A stretch of 8,930 nt of DNA, taken from the NCBI GenBank assembly GCA_025060275.1, contig JANXCJ010000072.1, positions 1 through 8,930 on the forward strand. The letters are read 5' to 3'. The position numbers and the translations under genes are program-made. Positions 1 through 6,431 of this stretch are shown here, in pieces. Position 1 is the first letter of the stretch. Every line of letters starts with the position of its first letter. The stretch comes from Bacteroidia bacterium. Lineage in GTDB: Bacteria; Bacteroidota; Bacteroidia; SpSt-205. The notes beneath the pieces are model-generated. The model made no database searches, had not been told where the DNA came from, and was given only the letters and a program-made list of their open reading frames with translations.

Positions 1-976
1 GAAGGCATATGTAGGGGGTGAGACTTTCTCTAGTGACTTTCCTACCGTGTCTGGAAGTTACCTTACAACGCTGACGGTAAGAAGTGGGTTTCTGGTAGTT
101 CTAAACACGGGGGGTAATCAACTTGAATATGGCACCTTTGTAGGCGGAAATAACTTTACAGGCATATCAGATATAACCTTGGATGCAAATGGCTTCGTCT
201 ATTTGACAGGTAGCACTAGTGCCTCAGACTTTCCTACTACCTCTGGAAGCTATGATACAAGTCCTCGGGCAGGAGAGCGTGATGCCTTCGTGATGAAACT
301 TATGACAGATGCTAACTTGCCACGCTCCGCTCAGCTCATCTTCTCTACCGTGTTTGGCATTGCTGGAGATGTAGGGGGACTAAGTATTGCATTAGATGGG
401 AACGGAAATGTGTATGTAGCTGGAGATGTGAGTGGTATTGGCGCTAGAATCCCTACTACCACTGGTAGCCTAAGTCAAGTTTATGGAGGGAATGGAGACG
501 GTATGGTCTTCAAGCTGAACCCGCAAGGGACTCAGCTTCTCTATAGCACTTACATAGGCAAAGCCGCAGAGGACAGGGCACATGCTGTGGCGGTAGACCC
601 TGCAGGTAATGTATATGTAGCAGGTAGAACCCGCTCATCTGACTTTCCCACTACTACGGGAAGCGTTTATCAGGGAGATCAGGAGGGCTTTATCATGCGC
701 TTCAACATGACTATGACACCAGCTAGTTTGAGTTGGGGCGCATCCGTGGCGAAAGGATGGAAAGCCTATCCTGTACCAGTCCACACTGGCAAAATATGGA
801 TAGAAAATACTCGGGAACAGGAAGGCTACTTTGAGCTTTGGAATGTGCAAGGGCAGCAGGTACAAACCTGGAGCCTCCCAAGGGGAACTCATGAAATTAA
901 GCTGAATGTAGCACCCGGAGCTTACTTGCTAATAGAAAGAGAAAGTGGTACAGGGCAATATCTAATAGTGGAGTAG
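1..976 (+). CDS. SBBP-repeat beta-propeller protein with T9SS C-terminal sorting domain (5' end outside window)
   Basis: The frame is open from base 2 through the left edge to TAG at 974-976, so only the C-terminal part (about 324 residues) is seen; the GTG at 47 is an internal valine, because the codons before it already encode repeat sequence (AYVGGETFSSDFPT). At least four SBBP-type blades are visible, each with a 'vYvaG.t.SsDFPTTtGsy' signature. The FPT/IPT cores lie at about bases 38, 230, 449 and 644, a period of 64, 73 and 65 codons. The last roughly 70 residues (from about base 763, YPVPV...YLIVE) form a beta-rich domain like T9SS type A sorting domains, which direct export across the outer membrane and are then usually removed. 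Inference: a large secreted or surface-attached beta-propeller protein of unknown ligand. The signal peptide should lie upstream. Family assignment is firm, function is not. Confidence 0.88.
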   Translation, partial: KAYVGGETFSSDFPTVSGSYLTTLTVRSGFLVVLNTGGNQLEYGTFVGGNNFTGISDITLDANGFVYLTGSTSASDFPTTSGSYDTSPRAGERDAFVMKLMTDANLPRSAQLIFSTVFGIAGDVGGLSIALDGNGNVYVAGDVSGIGARIPTTTGSLSQVYGGNGDGMVFKLNPQGTQLLYSTYIGKAAEDRAHAVAVDPAGNVYVAGRTRSSDFPTTTGSVYQGDQEGFIMRFNMTMTPASLSWGASVAKGWKAYPVPVHTGKIWIENTREQEGYFELWNVQGQQVQTWSLPRGTHEIKLNVAPGAYLLIERESGTGQYLIVE

Positions 977-995
977 TAAGATAAAAGGGGTTTCA

Positions 996-1024
996 GTATT
1001 GCAGAATCGTCTTGTTCTGAATAC
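996..1024. terminator. Hairpin between convergent genes
   Basis: GTATT (996-1000), a bulged G, and CAGAA (1002-1006) pair with TTCTG (1015-1019) and AATAC (1020-1024), giving a 10-bp stem with one bulge and the 8-nt loop TCGTCTTG. It lies 19 bp after the stop of the propeller gene and 69 bp beyond the stop of the minus-strand glycogen gene, so it could end transcription from either side. Neither side has a proper T-run, although the minus-strand exit reads CCCCTTTT a few bases later. The terminator role is inferred from position. Confidence 0.45.
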
Positions 1025-1025
1025 G

Positions 1026-1056
1026 GACCAGCCTTATAGGGGTGTTTCCCTTGGTC
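1026..1056. terminator. Second, weaker hairpin in the convergent spacer
   Basis: GACCA (1026-1030) pairs with TGGTC (1052-1056), and inside this a GGG near 1040 can pair with CCC (1048-1050). The stem is short and interrupted and has no T-run. It could help separate the two converging transcripts, or be chance. Confidence 0.22.
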
Positions 1057-1092
1057 TCTTGTATTGCTTTGAGTAGGGTGTTCTATTTTTCT

Positions 1093-4000
1093 CTATGCCA
1101 TCTTCACCCACTGCCAGAGTCTCTCTGAGAGGTAAGGGTCCCAAGCATACAAACGAATAGCATAGCGATATACACCTGCCTCAGGTATGATAACTTCCCC
1201 CCTGTATAAGTTTTCTGTAGGGATAAAGTTCAGTGGGTAAGTGAGAACCTCTCCCTCAGCGTTCTCAAAGACTACTTCTGCGCGTAGAGCTTCAGGAGGA
1301 AGGGCTGAATTGAGAACCTCCACTTCGGCTAAGAAAGGCTCGCCTGTAGGATAAGCTCGCTCATTGAAGGGGGGTAAGCGAATACCTTTTATTTCTACTT
1401 TTTCCCAGTTCTTCTGAATTTGGGAGAGAAGCTCCATGCGCGCTTGCCAAGAATCCCCCCACATTTTTTGGAAGCGCTGCCAGATGGGGGCATACGCCTC
1501 CTTTTCATAGTTCTTGAGCATTTGGGTGAGGGAAAAATGTGTAGATACATATGCTTGGGCTTTTTCCATTCTCATTATCCATTCGGAAGGCAAACCGTTA
1601 TCATCTCTCTTGAAGTAAGCTGGGAGCACTTCCTCTCTTAGAATATAAGTGAGTTGTATAGCTTCCCATGTATCTCGTATTGAGGGTTCCTCACTGGTAC
1701 AGAGGGGTATTTGCCATCCTCCTGCTTCTTCTGCTTTGACTTCTGCCCACCACCCGTCGGGTATGCTCAGATGGAGTACTCCATTCATGCAGGCTTTCAT
1801 TCCGCTGGTGCCACATGCCTCTTGCCCATGTATAGGCAGGTTCAGCCATACATCTACGCCTTGCACTAAGTAGCGGGCAAGCTGCATGTCGTAGTCCGTT
1901 AGAAAGAGCAACCTTCCAAAATAAGGGGGTTCTAAACTCTTCTGCCAGAGCTTTCGGAGAGCCGCTTTACCTGCTTCGTCTTGCGGATGAGCTTTGCCTG
2001 CTATGAGAATTCTCAGGGGGTGTTTTTCCAGAAGTTCAGCTAAACCCTCATGCTCAAAGAGAAGAAGATGTCTTTTGTAGGTGGCTACCCTCCTAGCAAA
2101 TCCCAGAAGAAGTGTATTTTCATCAGTGGAAGAGAGAAAGCGTTGTACAGCCTCTAAATAAGTAACAGGCCAGGGTTGGCGACTCAGACGGTGACGCAGG
2201 TACTGGAGCAGCTTTTTTTTGAGAGTTTGGTGTGTTTCCCAGAGGCTTTTGGCTTGTGCCCATTCAGGCGCTTGCCAAGTGGAGATATGTACGCCGTTTG
2301 TGATAGGTTGGATAGGTACTTCTGGCGGTAGATAGCCAGGAAAGAGGGAGTCAAATATTTTTTGCGAAACTTTAGCATGAAGTCTGCTGACTGCATTTGT
2401 TTTAGCTGAAAATCGCAGCGCAAAGGCCGTTAGAGAAAATTTTTCAGGCTCTTTTGGCATTTTGCCCCATTCTATGAAAGTTTCCCATCGTATCCCTATA
2501 TCCCGAATTACCATTGGGGCTAAGTATCTACGTAGGAGGTCCACACTAAACGACTCATGACCTGCTGGTACAGGGGTATGTGTAGTGAAGAGGGTGCGGG
2601 CTCTTACATATTCTTGAGCTTCTTCATTGGAGAAACCTTTTTCTCTCAGGCTTTTGAGATGGGATAGGATATGGAGCGCAGCGTGCCCCTCATTATAATG
2701 AAATATATCTATGGGAAGTCTAAGACTCTCTATGATGAGCTGCGCTCCAAAGCCTAATACAATTTCTTGCTGTAATCTTATCTCGGGCTCCCCTGTGTAG
2801 AGCTGCTCTGTAATAGCTCGTAAAGAGGGGGGATTTTCGGGAAGGTCTGCATCCAAAAGATAGAGGGGTACCCTTCCTACCTGGATACGCCAAACTTTTA
2901 GGTACAAGGTTTGGTCTCCTAAGGTGAGCTGGAGGCGAAGCCATCTTCCATCTGACTGCCGTACGGGTTCTATGGGTAAATCCGTAAAGCGAAGAGAAGG
3001 CGCCTCTGCAATCTGGTTTCCCTCTGCACTCATTCTTTGCGAGAAGTAGCCTTTCCGATAGAGGAGCCCTATACCTATGAGAGGATATCCTTGGTCACTT
3101 GCTTCTTTAAGGTAGTCACCTGCTAAAACCCCCAACCCTCCTGAGTAGAAGGGCAAGCTAGTGGTAAATCCGTACTCCATACAGAGATATGCCACTCGGG
3201 GTACGTCGGTGCGGAGAGGTTGGGCCATGTAGCTCTGAAAGCGCTGGGAGACTTGATGCAGCAGTTGCGTAAATTCCTCATTTTCAGATAGGGCTTTGGC
3301 TCTTTGGGTTGAGAGGCGGTTGAGAAGCCATATGGGGTTTTCATAGAGCTGCCATTGCTCGGGGTCTATCATGGAGAAAAGCTGCTGAGCATCAGCATTC
3401 CAACTCCACCAAAGGTTATAAGCAAGTTCATGCAGGGGGTGAAGTATTTCTGGGAGTGTAGGGAAGAAGAAGCATCGGTGCCATTGAAAAGGCTCTGCTT
3501 GGGGTGTAAGGGTAGAAGGCAGTCTGTACCACAAGCGAGCCTGGGCTTTTATGTGGGCTACTTGGTATGCCTGTAAATAAAAATGCAGAAAATGCCGCCA
3601 GCGAGTTCGTTCTGCGAGTTGTAGGGAGGCTTCACGCAAAGCGAGCTTTTGCGACTCAGGTGTGCGGAGCCGACGGTATAGCCATGATGTGATTTGACCC
3701 ACGGGATCCGGCGCAGCGTAATCTACAAGAGAGAGAGCTTCGGAAAGGGGCTGAATATGCGTGTGCATCCAGTTTCCAAAGCCTGCCTGGTAAGAGGAGA
3801 GGGTAGGAGTGCCTAAGCCCAAGCTTTCCTGCGGAGTGTATCCCCATGGCTCATACTGAGAGGGAAAAGCGGAGGCATCCATCGCACTAAGCAGAGAGTA
3901 AAAGGGGATGTTGATTACTCCGTCTTTACCTTCTAAGTAGGTAGGTAAATAAATCATGCGTATAGGCTCCTCGGGCTGTAGATTGAATTGGCGCAAATGG

Positions 4001-5079
4001 TAGAGGAGAGCATCCTCCTCGGGGTGGCGGAGGTGATGAGAGACCCATAAAGGACCTGTGGGAGGCTCGGCTGGTTTTTCACTATCAGCAGGTATAGCAA
4101 AAACTACTATTAGACAAATTCCCTTCACTGGCTCTGTCCGATAGCGAGCTAAAGCCTGCAGAAGGGCCAGCGTGCCTTTGTTCCTTAGCTCTGAACGCCC
4201 GGCATGAATGAGCCAGAAAGGGAGGAGCTCTCCTCCCCACTGCTCATAAAGTCTCTCAAACCATCGGCGTGCCTTTTCTGTCTCCAACCCGATGGGAGGA
4301 TCCCAGCCATTTGGTGTGATAACGTCCGCGGCATGCCCTAAGTAATGGGCTGCTTCACGACTTGTGTGCTCACTCACCGTGGTAGTGGCGTCAGCGTATT
4401 GCCAACTGGCTTTCTCCAAAGAATGCTTGCTAATCAGATTATGCTGTTGAAGCCAAAGGCTTAGCTCCTCATTGGGAAGCAGTAGACCACTGGTAGCTCG
4501 TCCTACTACTGTGGCGTGCGTGGTAAAAAGCGTGCTGATATGTGGGGCGTACGTCCGCAGGTACAATATGCCTGCCCCTGTGAGCCACTCATGGAAATGT
4601 GCTATTGCATCTACCTCCCCATAGTAGAATTCACAAAAACTCCTGATCACTTCCCCCGTCGTGTAACCAAATATGGCGGGTTCCACATAATCCCATCCCC
4701 CTGTAAGAGAATCTACTCCATATCGCTCCCACATTTCTGTGAGAATCGCATTCTTATTAGCGAGAGCAGGATAGAAATCTATCAAGAGGGTAGTAAGTTT
4801 ATGTCCTCCAACATGCCAATACCCTGCATATACGGGGTAACCTTGCTTTTTAGAGAAATATTCTCGCCAGTCTGCGAAGAGAAGGGGTGACTCTTCCCAC
4901 TCCTGACGGCTGTGAGGGAGATAAGGTCCCACAAGTATGTAAGTATCCCCCCACTGCTGGTGAAGGTAGGGCGCTTTTCCAATCAGGACTGTGTGGATTC
5001 CTCCTACTTTATTCGCGACTTCCCAGCTCACCTCAAATAGAAGCCTAATACCACCTCTATCTCTTACTGTATCTTTCAC
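1093..5079 (-). CDS. glgP: Fused GT3 glycogen synthase - GT35 alpha-glucan phosphorylase
   Basis: One unbroken frame. Residues are counted from GTG 5079 (1328 aa); an upstream TTG at 5100 would add seven. Residues 16 to about 510 match eukaryotic-type GT3 glycogen synthase: EVSWEVANKVGG (16-27), HFHEW (161-165), TTHATVVGRA (186-195), the GR..NKG nucleotide-sugar loop (292-302), and FPSQYEPWGYTPQE (405-418) with the paired catalytic-site glutamates E410 and E418. From about 540 a DUF3417-like segment (NLWWSWNADAQQ) leads into a bacterial GT35 phosphorylase: YNEGHAALH (795-803), HTPVPAGHE (834-842), RRVATYKR (996-1003), and GTSGMK with K1095 as the expected pyridoxal-phosphate lysine. A beta-rich tail ends the protein. 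Expected reactions: glucosyl transfer from UDP- or ADP-glucose to glycogen, and phosphorolysis of alpha-1,4 ends to glucose 1-phosphate, in the cytosol. The key motifs of both halves look intact. The symbol covers only the phosphorylase half. Transcribed away from serS. Confidence 0.93.
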   Translation of the reverse strand: MKDTVRDRGGIRLLFEVSWEVANKVGGIHTVLIGKAPYLHQQWGDTYILVGPYLPHSRQEWEESPLLFADWREYFSKKQGYPVYAGYWHVGGHKLTTLLIDFYPALANKNAILTEMWERYGVDSLTGGWDYVEPAIFGYTTGEVIRSFCEFYYGEVDAIAHFHEWLTGAGILYLRTYAPHISTLFTTHATVVGRATSGLLLPNEELSLWLQQHNLISKHSLEKASWQYADATTTVSEHTSREAAHYLGHAADVITPNGWDPPIGLETEKARRWFERLYEQWGGELLPFWLIHAGRSELRNKGTLALLQALARYRTEPVKGICLIVVFAIPADSEKPAEPPTGPLWVSHHLRHPEEDALLYHLRQFNLQPEEPIRMIYLPTYLEGKDGVINIPFYSLLSAMDASAFPSQYEPWGYTPQESLGLGTPTLSSYQAGFGNWMHTHIQPLSEALSLVDYAAPDPVGQITSWLYRRLRTPESQKLALREASLQLAERTRWRHFLHFYLQAYQVAHIKAQARLWYRLPSTLTPQAEPFQWHRCFFFPTLPEILHPLHELAYNLWWSWNADAQQLFSMIDPEQWQLYENPIWLLNRLSTQRAKALSENEEFTQLLHQVSQRFQSYMAQPLRTDVPRVAYLCMEYGFTTSLPFYSGGLGVLAGDYLKEASDQGYPLIGIGLLYRKGYFSQRMSAEGNQIAEAPSLRFTDLPIEPVRQSDGRWLRLQLTLGDQTLYLKVWRIQVGRVPLYLLDADLPENPPSLRAITEQLYTGEPEIRLQQEIVLGFGAQLIIESLRLPIDIFHYNEGHAALHILSHLKSLREKGFSNEEAQEYVRARTLFTTHTPVPAGHESFSVDLLRRYLAPMVIRDIGIRWETFIEWGKMPKEPEKFSLTAFALRFSAKTNAVSRLHAKVSQKIFDSLFPGYLPPEVPIQPITNGVHISTWQAPEWAQAKSLWETHQTLKKKLLQYLRHRLSRQPWPVTYLEAVQRFLSSTDENTLLLGFARRVATYKRHLLLFEHEGLAELLEKHPLRILIAGKAHPQDEAGKAALRKLWQKSLEPPYFGRLLFLTDYDMQLARYLVQGVDVWLNLPIHGQEACGTSGMKACMNGVLHLSIPDGWWAEVKAEEAGGWQIPLCTSEEPSIRDTWEAIQLTYILREEVLPAYFKRDDNGLPSEWIMRMEKAQAYVSTHFSLTQMLKNYEKEAYAPIWQRFQKMWGDSWQARMELLSQIQKNWEKVEIKGIRLPPFNERAYPTGEPFLAEVEVLNSALPPEALRAEVVFENAEGEVLTYPLNFIPTENLYRGEVIIPEAGVYRYAIRLYAWDPYLSERLWQWVKMA

Positions 5080-5084
5080 GACTG

Positions 5085-5092
5085 CAAAAGTA
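5085..5092 (-). promoter_or_regulatory. -7-like box TACTTTTG before the glycogen fusion gene
   Basis: Read on the minus strand, TACTTTTG fits the Bacteroidota -7 consensus TAnnTTTG and ends 5 nt before the GTG at 5079, the start that best fits the GT3 family. Transcription would then begin at or next to the start codon, giving a leaderless or nearly leaderless mRNA. I found no clear TTG-type -33 box at the right distance, so this is only a half match. If it is real, the upstream TTG start at 5100 is excluded. Confidence 0.35.
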
Positions 5093-5137
5093 CAGGACAA
5101 AAAACCTGATGTAAGATGCCAAGGTGGACCTCTCAGC

Positions 5138-5145
5138 TAAATTTG
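5138..5145 (+). promoter_or_regulatory. -7-like box TAAATTTG before serS
   Basis: TAAATTTG is an exact TAnnTTTG match ending 6 nt before ATG 5152, so the serS-glyQS transcript would be leaderless or nearly so. No convincing -33 TTTG is visible near 5113-5119. The box lies inside the stretch that would be coding if serS began at ATG 5116, which supports the later start. It faces away from the matching box of the divergent glycogen gene; the two lie about 45 bp apart. Confidence 0.38.
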
Positions 5146-5151
5146 CACCGA

Positions 5152-6420
5152 ATGATTGAGTTAGCGCGTCTTCGAGAAGAGCCCCAGAAAATTATCCAAG
5201 CCCTGAGAAAGAGAGGAATAGAGACAGCTCCCTTGGTGGAACAGGCTATAGCTTATGACGAAGAGCGGCGAAAGCTCCAAAAAAGCATAGATGAAAAAAG
5301 AGCCCATCTCAATCAACTCTCTAAGAAGATAGGCGAAGCCCTTAGAAATCAACAGGGAGAGTTTGTGGAGGCTCTTCGCGCTGAGTCCGCCTCTACTAAA
5401 GAGCTTATACAGGAGAAGGAGAAATCTATCAAGGAAGTAGAGACTAAGTTGGAGGAAATCCTTATACGCTTACCCAATCCTCCTCATGAATCAGTCCCAG
5501 CAGGAAAGTCATCTAATGACAATCAAGTAGTTTATCAAAGCGGTCGTCCGCTTCTCAGTAAGGAGGGTCGTTTGCCCCATTGGGAGCTGGCGGAAATGAG
5601 AGGATGGATTGATTTTGAAAGAGGGGCGAAAGTAGCAGGTTCTGGGTTCCCCTTCTATGTAGGCATGGGAGCTAAACTGCAGAGGGCTCTCATCCACTTC
5701 TTTTTAGATGAGGCACAAAAGGCAGGATACATAGAAATGGAAGCACCCTTTTTAGTGAATACAGAAACAGCATTTGGTACAGGGCAGCTCCCCGATAAAG
5801 ATGCCCAAATGTATTATTTGCCTCTGGATGAACTGTATCTTATCCCTACTGCAGAAGTGCCTTTGACTAACTATTACCGGGGTGAAATCTTAGAGGAGGC
5901 TCAGTTACCTATCAAGATATGTGGCTACTCCCCTTGTTTTAGGAGGGAGGCGGGTTCTTATGGAAAAGAGGTAAGGGGGCTCAATCGCCTTCATCAGTTT
6001 GATAAAGTGGAGATTGTCCAGATCGTCAAGCCAGAAGTCTCTTATAAAACGCTTGAGGAAATGCGAGAGTATGTCCAGAGCTTGTTGGAAAAATTAGAAT
6101 TATCCTTTCGGATAGTACTTCTTTGTGGGGGGGATATGGGATTTGCCGCTGCTAAGACCTATGATGCGGAAGTCTGGAGTCCTGCTCAGCAGCGCTGGTT
6201 AGAGGTGAGTTCTATTAGCAATTTTGAAACTTTCCAATCTAATAGGATGAAACTCCGTTATCGCAAAGGTAAATCTACCGAACTTCTTCATACGCTGAAT
6301 GCGAGTGCTTTAGCGTTACCACGCACTGTAGCCGCACTCTTGGAGACTCATCAGCTTCCAGATAGGCGCGTTAGAATCCCAGTAGCTCTTCAGCCTTACT
6401 TACAAGTGGAGTACCTTTGA
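5152..6420 (+). CDS. serS: Serine--tRNA ligase
   Basis: Class II synthetase that charges tRNA-Ser (and tRNA-Sec where present) with serine, in the cytosol. 422 residues, a normal length. The start MIELARLREEPQKIIQALRKRG aligns with the usual family start 'MLdlklIRenpe.v...lkkRg'. An in-frame ATG at 5116 would add 12 residues that do not fit and would place a candidate promoter box inside the gene. Residues about 35-108 form the charged two-helix coiled-coil arm that contacts the tRNA long variable arm. Next come NPPHESVPAGKSSNDN (109-124), the serine-site TAEVPLTN (233-240), motif 2 beginning CFRREAGSYGKE (262-273), and motif 3 HTLNASALALPR (380-391). Motif 3 has Ala where most members have Gly (LNGS). 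No Shine-Dalgarno sequence precedes the start. First gene of a two-gene operon with glyQS, 11 bp downstream. Confidence 0.96.
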   Translation: MIELARLREEPQKIIQALRKRGIETAPLVEQAIAYDEERRKLQKSIDEKRAHLNQLSKKIGEALRNQQGEFVEALRAESASTKELIQEKEKSIKEVETKLEEILIRLPNPPHESVPAGKSSNDNQVVYQSGRPLLSKEGRLPHWELAEMRGWIDFERGAKVAGSGFPFYVGMGAKLQRALIHFFLDEAQKAGYIEMEAPFLVNTETAFGTGQLPDKDAQMYYLPLDELYLIPTAEVPLTNYYRGEILEEAQLPIKICGYSPCFRREAGSYGKEVRGLNRLHQFDKVEIVQIVKPEVSYKTLEEMREYVQSLLEKLELSFRIVLLCGGDMGFAAAKTYDAEVWSPAQQRWLEVSSISNFETFQSNRMKLRYRKGKSTELLHTLNASALALPRTVAALLETHQLPDRRVRIPVALQPYLQVEYL

Positions 6421-6431
6421 ACGCAGCCTGT

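Noticed and set aside
35..664. The near-repeated GACTTTCCTACT-type DNA in the left gene as a mobile or CRISPR-like repeat
   Set aside because: The copies are in the same reading frame at blade-length spacing and encode the SBBP motif, so protein repeats explain them.
3430..3560. A possible frameshift or assembly join between the synthase and phosphorylase halves
   Set aside because: The frame is continuous with no stop, the linker is short, and the phosphorylase half begins directly with its usual DUF3417 segment without any internal start signal, so a true fusion is the simpler reading.
4516..4890. A 124-codon open frame on the plus strand opposite the GT3 half
   Set aside because: The minus-strand reading has conserved glycogen synthase motifs throughout. 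The plus-strand product looks random and has no start-site signals.
5109..5114. A start-stop ATG-TAA just upstream of serS as a regulatory minimal ORF
   Set aside because: If the candidate promoter at 5138-5145 is the real one, this lies upstream of the transcript. Such a short match is also expected by chance.
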